Below are positions 46,401 to 56,578 of a stretch of DNA of 64,000 nt, piece by piece. Within the stretch, counting starts at the first letter, position 1; each line of letters begins with the position of its first letter. The stretch is from Eremomyces bilateralis CBS 781.70 (Eukaryota > Ascomycota > Dothideomycetes > Eremomycetales > Eremomycetaceae): NCBI RefSeq assembly GCF_010015585.1, contig NW_022985097.1:124001-188000 (forward strand). The letters are read 5' to 3'. A model generated the notes under the pieces. The model did no database searches. It had not been told where the DNA came from and saw nothing but the letters and a program-made list of their open reading frames with translations. The translations under genes were made by a program, and so were the position numbers.

Positions 46401-47465
46401 CTACGCCGCTAACCCCCTCGCCCTCACATCCAACTCCCTCACCCGGCTCAACGCCTCTCCCCACCACCCCATAAACTCCTTTCCCACCTCCCCAATGCTC
46501 GCTGGGCCCTCCTCCTCCTGCCACCGCAGCCACGCCCCCTCGACCTTCCGCGCCGCGTGCCGCAGCCGCACCATCCCCTCCCCGCGTAACGTGCGCACCT
46601 CCGCGAGATACCGCATCGTGTGCGCATCCCGTGGCAGCTCTTGGTCTGCGTCCGTAAAGTTCGAGAACGTCTTCGCGGATGTGGTGCTGGGTCTGCCGGG
46701 TCCGAGGCTCGTGGGTATCCGGGTCGGAGGCAATGATATCGAGAAGGAGGAGCGGGCCGAGGAAGGAGAGGGGTAGAAGAGATCGGCGGTGCTGAAGGAG
46801 CTGCCGGGGGAGGGTCGAACGTTGGAATCGGTGGTGGTATAGGGGTTGGTGGAAGAGGTGGATGCGGTGCGGGTTCCGGAGGAGTTGGAGATTGTGGGGG
46901 CGAGCTGCGAGGAAGGGTCTTCGGCGAACGGACTGTCGGCATCGAACATGATTGGAATGTAGCAGGGGCTGGCGTTATCTGGAGTGGGGGTTAGTGAACC
47001 TGGCTTCTTGCCCACGGATGCGTTGCTGTGCTTGTATGCGTGCGAGGAGATGTTGGAGTTATTCTTGCTGTGATCCCACATCTGGTGCTCACCTGGTAGG
47101 GCAGAGGAGATCGACTGAGGTCGTGAGGCGGTGTGCTTCGCAAGCTCGTCGGGAATGCCAATATCGTCAAGACGCGCGAATCCCGTCCGCACCGCGGCTC
47201 CTGCATGCTGCAGCGCGGCGATCGGTTCCAGGAGGTTCTCGGGCAGCTTCTTCCATAGCAGATCGGCCACCTTCCACTCCGCGAGATGGATGGGATCGTA
47301 GCTGAACGCATCTCCATCGGGCGGACATGCCGTCTTTGATGACCGGCGCGAGGGGCTCTGAGGGAGGGCAGTTTCTTGCGATGATAATCGGTGGCGGGAA
47401 TTGAGCGGCATGCTGGGTGTGCGCTGGGAACGGTTACGGGAAACCTGGGGTGTTGTGTCCTGCAT
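46401..47465 (-). CDS. unrecognised fungal protein
   Basis: A single 354-residue frame with coding-like composition. The N-terminal 45 residues are basic and Ser/Arg-rich. A block about residues 54-106 looks conserved in character (FSYDPIHLAEWKVADLLWKK; LEPIAALQHAGAAVRTGFAR), the middle is Ser/Thr/Pro-rich and disordered (NSSGTRTASTSSTNPYTTTD), and a helical C-terminus follows (YLAEVRTLRGEGMVRLRHA; VEGAWLRWQEEEG). There is no signal peptide or membrane segment. I cannot name a family and propose no function. The frame is far longer than the chance frames around it and lacks internal stops in a moderately GC-rich stretch, which is why I accept it. Confidence 0.65.
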   Translation of the reverse strand: MQDTTPQVSRNRSQRTPSMPLNSRHRLSSQETALPQSPSRRSSKTACPPDGDAFSYDPIHLAEWKVADLLWKKLPENLLEPIAALQHAGAAVRTGFARLDDIGIPDELAKHTASRPQSISSALPGEHQMWDHSKNNSNISSHAYKHSNASVGKKPGSLTPTPDNASPCYIPIMFDADSPFAEDPSSQLAPTISNSSGTRTASTSSTNPYTTTDSNVRPSPGSSFSTADLFYPSPSSARSSFSISLPPTRIPTSLGPGRPSTTSAKTFSNFTDADQELPRDAHTMRYLAEVRTLRGEGMVRLRHAARKVEGAWLRWQEEEGPASIGEVGKEFMGWWGEALSRVRELDVRARGLAA

Positions 47466-48879
47466 CTTCGCATACGGTTTGCTTGATTGTTTTAGGTTTG
47501 CGATGCTTCTAGTGATGAAGGGGATTGATTCGGGATCGTGCGGCGATGTTGACAGCGGACTGGATATGATTGTGGAGAGGAATCCGGGGAATGCGGGGTA
47601 TAGGTCGTGAGAGAGTTAGGATATTTGTTTGTTTGGCTGCTAGGTGAATTCAGGTTGAGAGAACCATGGATCGTGGATCGTGGATCGATACGATCAGCTG
47701 ATGTGGAGAGTGTTGAGAGAGATGGAACATTCACTTTCCCGCGCTCCTAGAAAATCAAATGGAATTTACCCAGAATTCAACTCAGTCGTCGCCATGGAAC
47801 AATAACGCTGAACTGCTTGATGGTTGCTCTCGGAGTTGAATGTCAGAGACTCGACCCGTAGTTCGTGAGATACCGGGAGGTTGTCCATAGGGTGATCTAA
47901 CCCAGAGCTCATTTCCTCTACACGTTTGTGTCCGCAGCGAATACGGTGCCGTCTCAGGTTTGGTAGTCTTTGTTTGTTCCGTCGATCCGGTTGCACAATC
48001 GAATTGTCAGTCAACGGACGGCGGGATGTTCCTTTCGTTGAACGACTGATACACGACTGATACACCAGTGAGCAACCTGGGGCCCCAAGGAGGACGAGTC
48101 GATGATGGTGAGCGTAATAGAAGTCGAGATGGATCTCCACGAGTGAGTCGCACGTGAGGTTGAAATGCGCCGTTAAACCGCTATTTGAAGTGAAATGCAG
48201 GGTACCTAGGAAATGGAGGAAAGGAAGAGCAAAAGCATCATAATTCCGGTGACCGTGAACGGCAAAATGATTGTAATGCTCGACTTGGATGATAAGAAGT
48301 GAATGCGAAAGTGAGTGACAGAGCAGGAAGGCAAACGGGAAGGTCAACGGGAAGTTCCCATCAACTCTCGCATTGGATAGGTTATCACGATATTAGTCAC
48401 TGGTTCAGATGCATGAAGTGGAGAGTGCAAAGGGACAACAAACAGGGACAATAACCAGGGGATTTTCTGGAGAAGCGAATTGAGGTCTAGTGAGTCGAAT
48501 AGGCAGGTGGCGTCATATCGTCATCATTGCCATCTTGAGTCACATACTCGGCTTATTTCCATCAATTCCTCACCTGATCACGAATTCACGAGGAGATGTC
48601 ACGCCTGCGAGGTGAGCTTGAGTTAGGTGTAACTCGTCAGGCGTAACTTCACTGAGCTCGCGGGAGCACGAGAAATTCTGATTCCAACGAAGCACTGCGA
48701 CTCTGCGTGACCTCATTCTAGCATAACATAGCACCCGTCTAGCCGGAGACCACTCCGGTCATCATGACAATGCCAACGTCAATTTTTGGTGGCAGACAAG
48801 CTTCATCTTGATCGGCTCAAGCGAGCCCGCTAACCAACAAACGCTGCAACACTAACGGCGGCGGACAATTGATGTCCAT
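47466..48879. other. intergenic, no supportable gene
   Basis: A 193-codon frame at 47766-48347 (-) has no family resemblance and no supporting splice structure. A GTGGATC triplet repeat occurs at 47666-47687. Confidence 0.5.
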
Positions 48880-49641
48880 CTACTCGATCCTATGATATAA
48901 AGTCAGCGATTAGGCCATCACCATGACATGTCGTGAATCACCTACCGTTCGATCAAATGAAGTCCCGACGCCGTCTCCACGATCCCGCTCACCTCCCCGG
49001 GCTGGAGCGCGAACGCCGCCATTTCAAACTCCTTCTGCATATCGCCTTTCCCAAAGAATCCCCTACCCACCATATATCAGCCTACGCCTCTCACATCCCT
49101 CCCACGTTCAACAAGCGCGATAGAAAAGTACTCACAAATCCCCCCGCTTCCGCGCACTGCTGCAATCCGACTCGCTCATCGCAATCTCTCCCAACGCCGC
49201 CTCCTCCGCCCGGATCCGCGCCTCGTGCGCCTGCAAGATCTCCCGCGCCTCCTCCTTCGACCTCGTGATCTGCGCCTCCCGCCAACTGCTCGGGCGGCGG
49301 CTGTCGCGATGCTTGATGAGCAGGTGGGCGGCGCGGATCTTCCCGTCGTTGCCGTTGGCGCCACTGTCGGACTTGGGGAGCGGGGCGCTGGAGTGGTAGT
49401 TCGCCATGTAGACTTTGAGGAGGTCGCTGTTGGTGCCTTCGGGGGGCTCCCAACGGGAGTCTTTGGTGTCGGCGTGGAAGTAGTAGGGGAGGTTTTTGGA
49501 GTTGGAGTGGCGGACTTCCCAGCCGGGAGGGAGACCGGTGTCGGACTTTGTAGGGTTAGCGATGATTGGGAAGCCGACTGGGAAGCCGACTGGGAAGCCG
49601 ACTGGGAAGCCGACTGGGTTGGGGGTTGGAGGACATACCAT
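48880..49641 (-). CDS. pinA: Pin1/Ess1-type peptidyl-prolyl cis-trans isomerase
   Basis: Four coding exons, complement(48880-48889, 48946-49062, 49136-49545, 49639-49641), give 179 residues. The first coding exon is only the ATG and the last only 10 nt (ending R-I-E-stop). The WW domain is residues 5-38 ([21 protein letters not shown]10 and W33); the PPIase domain starts with [20 protein letters not shown] (basic phosphate-binding cluster K79, R84, R85) and has catalytic C129 in SESDCSSA, then [18 protein letters not shown] and [15 protein letters not shown]. Pin1 enzymes isomerise phospho-Ser/Thr-Pro bonds, for example in the RNA polymerase II tail, and are essential in A. nidulans (PinA). 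Intron 49546-49638 is 93 nt with no stop, so its retention would add an in-frame N-terminal extension. Confidence 0.9.
49568..49615. repeat. 12-bp minisatellite, four perfect copies, inside the first pinA intron
   Basis: GGGAAGCCGACT is repeated four times without change. It lies wholly within the intron that follows the ATG of the Pin1 gene; read in the gene's frame it would give PVGF repeats. Confidence 0.95.
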
Positions 49642-50349
49642 TGTTTGCTGGTTAGCGGATGGGGATTGCTCAACTGGCGAGTGGGGGTAGCACGGATTGT
49701 AGAGAGCAAGCAGAGATTGGTAACGGAGAGATGGAAGGTAGGTAAGGGAAATGAAGAGTCTAAATACCCGTTACGAATGTTCAGAACAGGACCCGATCAA
49801 GATGTCAGTGAATTAGATGAAGTTGAAAGAGTGACGATGTCGATCCAACAATCCCACAGACGATGCGGGGTGTTTTTCCACACCATGAACTAGACCATGT
49901 CAATGTTTGGGGGTTGCAGGGATGCTACACGTTTGCCTGAGGCTGAAAGCAATGGATTGTAGACAAGTGAAATTGACGCCTGATGAATATCAAGTTATCT
50001 CAGCTTGGGCTCAGACGTTACCCAAGCCATGTCCCTGGTTTAGCTAAACCAGAACCGGATTAGACCCATGTTTAGCGTAAAATCTACTCACGTGAGTGCA
50101 ACTGTCTTGTGTACCGTCTGAGAAGCCTCTACAAAATTAGCGTGGATATGTAGATGATGAGATTTACTAGAACTGACGAGGTTGCGAATAACATCATACG
50201 GAGAAGTTGGGTGGGCTCCAGAAGTTGATGAAATATAGATAAGGGTTTGTTAAACCGTCCTATAGCTTTTAAATACCGAATTTCTAACTGTAGATTCTGT
50301 AACTAGAGTTTAAAAACTGCTTGTCGCGTCATCAACCGTAAAGGATCAA
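49642..50349. other. pinA promoter side, then AT-rich flank of the helicase fossil
   Basis: No gene is seen. At about 50206-50245 a sequence (gttgggtgggctcc...agttgatgaaatatag) weakly resembles one at about 51148-51182, on the other side of the helicase fragment. Confidence 0.4.
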
Positions 50350-50960
50350 TCTCTAGATCTGCCTCCATGCGACTAAAGCGCCGGCAAGGCCGCGCCTATG
50401 GGCGTGAAACCTCCCTATATAAGAATCCAACCTCTGTACAACCACCTTCCATCGAGAAAACGATCGAAGAACAGATATCCATAATTGCAACGACACCAGA
50501 TGAAGAGTTATGCTCGGTATTACAAGAGCTAGTCAAGGCCTGCCTGATACGAAAGAACATTAAATACCAGTATGGTCTGATCTTCCATGGTTTGCAGCGA
50601 CTCCTGGCTGGTCGGCTCCCACGTATCAACTAGGTTCGGGCTCTTCGACGAATTGTTTTTCGCCATGGGGATACTATTGTCTCTGCTAAGACTGGTTTTG
50701 GGAAGAGCATTATCTTCCATGCTATCCCAATCTTTATTGGCAGAATTGTCATCCAGTTGATTCCTTTAAGCAAGCTTGGAGAGGAGCAGAAGAGGTCAGG
50801 CCTTGCCTTGTTACAGCGGAGACCAAGCGCACGAATCCGAACCTGTTAAAGGAGATTGCAGCTGGATTATACACCCATATCTTGATGAGTCCTGAGCAAG
50901 CAGTTAGCGACGAGTTTCATGATTCGCTGTCAAACCCTAGTGTCAAGGACGTAGACACGT
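50350..50960 (+). pseudogene. RecQ-like DEAD helicase fragment
   Basis: The region reads as the upstream linker and first helicase motifs of a fungal RecQ-like protein. A frame from 50367 (TTPDEELCSVLQELVKACL) continues past one stop into GDTIVSAKTGFGKSIIFHAI (Walker A / motif I) and IQLIPLSKLGEEQ (motif Ia); then, in another frame, RPCLVTAETKRTNPNLLKEI and YTHILMSPEQAVSDEFHDSL (motif Ib region). Nothing of motifs II-VI is found downstream, so it is truncated as well as broken. Dispersed, decayed helicase copies of this type are common in fungal genomes, some near telomeres or within mobile elements; which source applies here is not shown. Surrounding DNA is AT-rich and gene-free. Confidence 0.7.
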
Positions 50961-51791
50961 AGTGATGTTGTCTGGAATACGTGCATTGTACTACATGTGA
51001 AAGATAATATTAGTACAAAGGAGGAAGATCCATCAAGCGGAGAGTCTCCCTGATATGTAACTTTTACAAAAGCACTCAGGCGTTGGTCATGTGATGTCAT
51101 GTGATATTATAACCGGCCAATGTCTGAACCGTGACGGACTGTAGAGTGGTTGGATTGGTCCTAAAACTTGATGAAATGTAGAAGTCAACGCGTAGAACCA
51201 ATTTCTGAAAACAGATTAGCGATAAACATTCTGTATCAAGTACACTTAGCGATGGGAGTTCTCTCACCTATATCATCATGATATGATGCACTACACATCC
51301 ATACAAATTATGTGCAAGTCTCTCAGACGGCAGTGGTGCCCACAGCCTTCATGACATATAATTGGTCAATAGTTAGTGACGTATGCTAAAGAAGAGGCTG
51401 GGCTTCATTGGGTATAGCGGAGCCCCATAATGGCCAGGGGGCACCATTGCCGCCTGAGTCCCAACTGAGATAAATATCAAGAGGCAATAAGGAATCTAGC
51501 ACAAAGCGCCGCAAACAGCACAAAATCAGATGCTGTTCATGGGCTATGAGGATCTATTAGATGCAACATATTAGCAGGTAACACACGGTTAACATTGGGT
51601 ATATTTCCATTCAACTCAGAGATTAAGCAGTCCTATAAAAGTCCTCCCTCCCAGTAATCGCCGTGTCATTATGATTGCCCAGTTCAATCTCATAATTACA
51701 GGTGTATCGGATAAGCTCTTCAGCCAAGATGCCAATGCCATCCATAAACCAACCTAAAAGGAATCGAGTCTCCCTGCCAATCTCAGCCCGC
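50961..51791. other. AT-rich gene-free DNA
   Basis: It follows the helicase fossil. I see no coding region, RNA gene or clear repeat. Confidence 0.5.
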
Positions 51792-52800
51792 CTAAGCCAG
51801 AAGAGCCATGAGCCCTCGAATCACCCACACACTCGCCAAGGTTCCCACCACCGCCACGACGCCCGTTCGATATCCAGGCCCCGCTTCACTTGCCCCAACC
51901 CCACCAATCGGACCGGCGCTCCCACCGCTCAACGACGAGCCTTCAGTAGAAGTGGGAGCCGATGCGCCTCGGGCCGTGGAAGTCGGGATGCTGTTGGTTG
52001 GAATGACAGTCGCCGCGGCGGGCGTGAAGAACGATTCGGTGCGTGTGAATTGGCTGTAGGAGCTGTCCGCGGCGTCGGAGTCGGTGGCAGAGACGGACCA
52101 GATAGTCGTGGTGGAGACGCGCGTGGTGGTGGCGGTGCTCGTGGAGAGGACGATGTCGTAGTCAAGGGTCCAGGAAAGGTAGGTACTTCAGGATCGGGTC
52201 AGTTTCCAGGACCGCGTGCGGACCATAAGGAGGACTTACTAGGTGATGGTGTACGTGTAGTATCTAGTTCCGCCCCCGCTAGAACCTCCGGTGGGAAGCG
52301 TCGCCGCGGAGGTGGTCGTGGGCGACGATCCCGATCCCGACGATCCGCCTTCGTCGCCGCCGTTTACGGGAGTGCATCCCCTACAAGTCCTGCCATTCCG
52401 GCAGCTCGCTCCATCTGTGCAGCAGTAATAGCCAGGACGCGCATGCGTATCGTAATTGGGACAGCACGTGGATCCAGCAGGCGCGGATCCACCTGAGCAA
52501 CAGATTTCGTCCGAATCAGCGTAGGAACCGTTGGCGCAACAGGTGCCGTCTGTTGGACGGCAGTAGCCGTTGCCGCAAGGGACAAATCCGGTACGACCTA
52601 TTGGACGGATTAGATCAGATAAAGAGAAACCAGAGAATGGTTTGCTAACATGCTCGTCCTTCCAACACACGCTTCTCCAGAGGAAAACCGCGTTCTACAA
52701 GACTGAATCCTTCGAGAGAATCGAGACTGTCTGCGGAGACAAAGGACCCAAGGAGGAGGAAGGCGCTGAGCGCAATATCTCGAAAGTAGCTCCCGTGCAT
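51792..52800 (-). CDS. secreted cysteine-rich, probably GPI-anchored surface protein
   Basis: Three exons, complement(51792-52185, 52240-52597, 52650-52800), give 300 residues. A signal peptide (MHGSYFRDIALSAFLLLGSF, cut near A23) is followed by a dibasic KR at 43-44, a likely Kex2 site. Residues 51-125 hold 14 cysteines with four CC pairs (GTCCANG, EICCSGG, STCCPNY, YYCCTDG), a knottin-like pattern. Then come a Gly/Ser/Thr-rich linker (GGSSGGGTRYYTYTIT), a Thr/Ser-rich region likely to be O-glycosylated, and a hydrophobic C-terminus (TGVVAVVGTLASVWVIRGLM) fitting a GPI signal. This is a common layout of fungal wall or plasma-membrane proteins. The ligand, if any, is unknown. The first intron has a weak donor (gttagc) but rejoins the Cys pattern. 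Confidence 0.8.
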
Positions 52801-54390
52801 GGTGAACGTCAGTGGTGTTTAAAAGGTGTGACAATGTTCCTCAAGATAGGATCTTGAGGTGCGCCGACGAGAACTTTATAGCCCGCATGAATGACACCGA
52901 ACCGGAAATAGCTCTTTCATCGTGGAATGTCCCTGTCAATGCAGGCAGCGTTCCCTCGCACCAGGAGCCTCATCACACTCGATCGAGGAGACCAGGTCGC
53001 CGGCCATTGGCTCCCGCGAGGATAGAGGAAATTAAACGAGCGGGAGGGAGCAACAAAATTGACCGGACTGAAGCAACGCCTTGGCACAAGCCGACTAGCC
53101 TCAGAGCAGAAGGTGGAGCGGTGCATTTTGTCTTTAGTGACCTGTGATCTGTCGCTCCCTCCTCGGTGGACTAGCCAACTCAGGGATCGCCAGTGGCCAA
53201 GTGCAGGTTGAATACGAGAATGGTCGATCGGTTGTCCAATAAACGAAGGGGGTGACATAAATAAGGACATGGGTGATAAGGCTGGATCAATTCCACAGAG
53301 ACAAGGCAGACTCACCCCACCGGAAATGTCGCTGTGCTTCACCTCGGGATCATCGGAAGGGCACTAAAAGAAAAGATACGACTTAGACAAAGAAAGAATC
53401 GATACTTCATAAAGAGATTGTCGAACATCGACCATCGACTTCGCACTAGCTGTGTCGACTTCTAAAAGCGCTTGCTCACCCGACGACGAGGTCGTGGCAC
53501 AGATATGTTCCTCAATTGGCGCTACAATATGTAGTACTCTGGTTCAGCCACGCCGATCCTTTCCAGGAGTTCCCACTTTCTTGTTGTTTATTCCGCTTTC
53601 CACGATGAAATTGCGGTCTCGTGGAGAGTCGGTTACGGACGGGACTCTCGGAAGACTTCGATGTGGGGGATTGACCAGGCCGCTTCCTTGGAAGTTGAGT
53701 CGGCACATTCGCACCCTGCCTCCAGCAGTCCGGCCCTCCACTGACAGACATCTTGCAGCCTGTCCTGGTTGCCAATACGGAATTCAGGTTGACCCGACCA
53801 CCATGAGTGTAACATGCATGATGCAGTGGTGTCGCTGGTGTGTATCGTTTACTATAGAGAGGTCAAAGTAAGGTTGTTGACGAAAAGATTCCAAGTTGTC
53901 AGAGCCGTGGGGTGTACTGAGGAGTGAGGCCTGAGTAACTAAGTTTGTTTCTACGGTTCCAGGGATTAGCTCGATACTACCTTAGTGGATGGACCCTTGG
54001 ACCCTAGCTTGATGTTTATACTTTGCATGAATCCTCCAGGCTCCAGCAAACTACCCGTACGTACCGATACCCTCTGTCCACTTTGTTGAAGCCACAGTTT
54101 AAAGTGGGTCTAGACTACGTAGTAGGACACCCATGTCCACCGCCGAGGAGCTGCCGCTGTATCAGGAAATGAATGAGCTGATTAGTAATTCTTGACATTC
54201 TTACCAGCTCACTCTAATCCACCAGCCACGTCTTCAGCCACAACCAAGGGAACAGGCCGCAGGCCTGGGACCATAACACTAGGTCAATATAAAGCCTAAC
54301 TACCCTTCTTAGGTAGGAAATAATCTAGGAAAGAGCCACTTGAACTGGAAACATGAATTAGGAGAAGTACGGAATAAGTAGTTAGTTAGT
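52801..54390. other. intergenic with second copy of the dispersed repeat
   Basis: Frames at 52812-53147 and 53452-53871 have no family resemblance. The region carries, at 54043-54111, the second copy of the repeat first seen at 2393-2440. Confidence 0.5.
54043..54111 (+). repeat. dispersed repeat, copy 2
   Basis: It has the same order of blocks as at 2393-2440 (AGCAAACTACCC, CCACTTT-TTGA-GCCACAGTT, AAAGTGGG), with 18 extra bases after the first block. It lies 280 bp left of the DNA transposon. Confidence 0.45.
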
Positions 54391-54392
54391 TA

Positions 54393-54437
54393 AGTCAACG
54401 GACCCAATTTCCGTGCAACCCAGTTTCCGTGCACCCC
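54393..54437. repeat. left terminal inverted repeat of the transposon
   Basis: It begins AGTCAACGGACCC and ends GTGCACCCC. Inside, CCCARTTTCCGTGCA occurs twice in tandem with one base between copies. Confidence 0.95.
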
Positions 54438-54562
54438 CACCACAGCTCCAATAGGACACAAAGACGAATGGGTTTTGCGGAATGTAACCACCACCATATA
54501 TTTTTCTATACCTGTAATTGAAATTGTGGATAGAGTGACTTAAACATCGCCTTCTGCAATTA

Positions 54563-56142
54563 TTAAGACGTTTCCTCCGGGTTAATTTGAAGTCGTTTTG
54601 CAGCCTTTTGTTCCCTCTCCCTAGCTGCCTCCTGAGCCCCAACAATCTGATCAATCTGAACAAATCGTTCGTTCAGATTGGGCTGAACCCGTTCCCTTTT
54701 CTTGCCAGCAGGCCCTCCTAAGTCTGCAACTGTATTTTCAGCCCTTTGAAGTTCGGCTTTGAGTCGGGCGATTTCCGCGTTCTTCTCTGCCAGCGCCTTT
54801 GCGACCTTCCCCTGAAACCTCCTGAAATCCCGGCCCCCCATTTCGTCTAATTTGGCATCGTATATATCTTTGGGGCCTTTGGGCGTACGGAATGCATAAG
54901 TATACTGGGACTCTGGAGTCACATGACGTTGTATTTGATGGTTCTCGTTTAATTGGGTGCTATTTAATACTTTGTCTGGGTTGAACGGAACCATTCCAGT
55001 TCCACGGAAGCCGGCACGAATATTGTACGAATTCAAAGCTTCTTTTCGGGAATTAGAGTATATAGATATAAAATTATGCTTTTTTACAGGCACGGAATCA
55101 TCTAATGATGCTAATTGGGAGAGCTCTTTATGATATTTGGACTTTAGGGGCGAGAAACACGCGACGTCAAGGGGCTGGAGGAGGTGGGAACAATGGGGGG
55201 GCAAAAACAACAAGAATACGCGGTTGTCCTTGGCCAACTTCATGAACTCGACTGTAGCGTGAGAGCCGTGCCCATCGCATATTAATAGGCGCCATTCCTG
55301 CGCGCCGTTCGCTGCCGGGGAGTTCAGGGGCTTGCTTTCTGACAAAAACTTTTTCTGGAGCCACTGAAGACCGATTTCGTTCGAAGTCCAGGCATTTTCT
55401 GAACTTGTATAGTGCCAATTTGGTATATCTGTCTGCTTAGGAGGGAACCAGGAAGACTGGACCGTTTTTCCTTTGAAGACAACCAAGGGAGAGATTGCTC
55501 GGCCGTCTGCTAATACAGCTTCGATCACTGAGACCCATTCTCGATTTTCTGGGGACTTGACGTATGTATGGCTCTTCTTTCGCCTTTTAGAAGAAGTATG
55601 AACAGGGGCAATTACTCTCCCATTGGTTCCACAGCCAAGGGAGAGGCCGTGCTCGTCGAAATTCCACTGGTTTGAGATCTTTGATGTTGTACTCCGCGCA
55701 GACACGCAGATATGTATCAAAGAACGCTTGGATCGTCTCTTTTGAAGCTTCATTGACGCGGGCGGCCTCGATTGATCGTCCCACCACTGTATTTACCTCC
55801 GGATTGCGTCGTAGAAATCCCTGAGTCCAATTGATACCGCAAGGGGTAGTATCCCCATTTTCTCGTGCAATTGCCTCAGCCATTTGGCGTACTCTTGCAT
55901 GGGAGGGGGCTCTGGCAGCGAGATCTTCTTCCTGGATCATTCGACCAGCCATTTTTCCTGCTCGGGAGATAACTTCTGAAGTTTCTTCGAACTATTTTGG
56001 TGGGAATCGTTGCCGTTGAGTCTGTCCCGAAGTGTAGATCTCTTGATACCGTACGCATCCGCACATTTATTCAGCGAGTCAAATTTTTGGTCATGGAAAG
56101 CATTGATAGCTTGTTGGACAGCCTCTTCATTAATACGAGGCA
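54563..56142 (-). pseudogene. pogo-type transposase (two frameshifts)
   Basis: It starts MPRINEEAVQQAINAFHDQK at 56142, a psq/HTH domain with GIKRSTLRDRLNG. The frame shifts near 55945, where EKWLVE should run on as W-I-Q-E-E-D-L, into the CENP-B-type domain (RAPSHARVRQMAEAIARENG; GINWTQGFLRRNPEV). A second shift near 55680 leads from YNIKD into the DDE domain, whose acidic residues are visible in NQWNFDEHGLSLG, LLICDGHGSHAT and SHLLQPLDVACFSPLK. The C-terminus is a Lys/Glu-rich coiled coil (KVAKALAEKNAEIARLKAEL). Catalytic residues are therefore kept, so the copy was disabled only lately, or the breaks are base-calling errors. It ends 170 bp inside the left terminal repeat. Confidence 0.9.
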
Positions 56143-56219
56143 TCCTGATAATATTAGATGGTGTTGTTGAATTTATTTCATTGATCAAAAGCGCTCTACG
56201 TATCTACGTATTATCTCAA

Positions 56220-56264
56220 GGGGTGCACGGAATCTGGGTTGCACGGAAAGTGGGTCTGTTGACT
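56220..56264. repeat. right terminal inverted repeat of the transposon
   Basis: It is the reverse complement of the left repeat with three differences. It lies about 315 bp upstream of the aldo-keto reductase start. Confidence 0.95.
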
Positions 56265-56578
56265 TACGGAAGATTCGAATTAAACTGCTTATCGATCCCT
56301 TGACGACAGGGGGTTACAGAATTAACATCCTTAATTCGTTGAGACCTAACTGCATCTGTACTTGCGATTGACATACCCCTCAATTCTTCCCCAGGGGTCG
56401 AAGAAGCGAATGAACGAAGCGTAACCAGTTCAGGTACCGAGCAATTGACACCGAATGAATGGATCAATTTATAATGGCATTGCCGGCTCTTCTATAAATC
56501 ATGGATAGCCAATGCTTAGTGATCGAATGCCGTTACCGTTGCCATCTTCAAGATATACTTTGTGTTTTTTATATCAAC
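56265..56578. promoter_or_regulatory. promoter region of the aldo-keto reductase gene, abutted by the transposon
   Basis: 314 bp lies between the right end of the transposon and the ATG. The insertion therefore replaced everything upstream of about -315. Confidence 0.5.

Larger units (their letters stand above)
54391..56266 (-). mobile_element. pogo/Fot1-type (Tc1-mariner) DNA transposon, complete ends
   Basis: The element spans 54393-56264 (1,872 bp) and is bordered by TA on both sides, the expected target duplication. Its 45-bp terminal inverted repeats differ at only 3 positions. One transposase gene on the minus strand fills it (56142 down to 54563), with an N-terminal helix-turn-helix, a CENP-B-type second DNA-binding domain and a DDE domain. 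Few differences between the repeats suggest a fairly recent insertion, yet the transposase has two frame breaks. Family Fot1/Pot2-like is inferred from the transposase layout and the TA duplication. Confidence 0.92.

Noticed and set aside
47766-48347. 193-codon frame (-) beginning with a hydrophobic stretch
   Set aside because: It resembles no family and lacks coding-like composition; chance frame in intergenic DNA.
49568-49641. Reading the PVGF repeats as the true N-terminus of the Pin1 protein
   Set aside because: Good donor, branch site (CTAAC) and acceptor are present, and splicing restores the conserved short start; kept only as a possible retained-intron form.
50200-51190. Weakly similar sequences on both sides of the helicase fragment, as if terminal direct repeats
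   Set aside because: Similarity is short and patchy, with no clear boundaries or target duplication.
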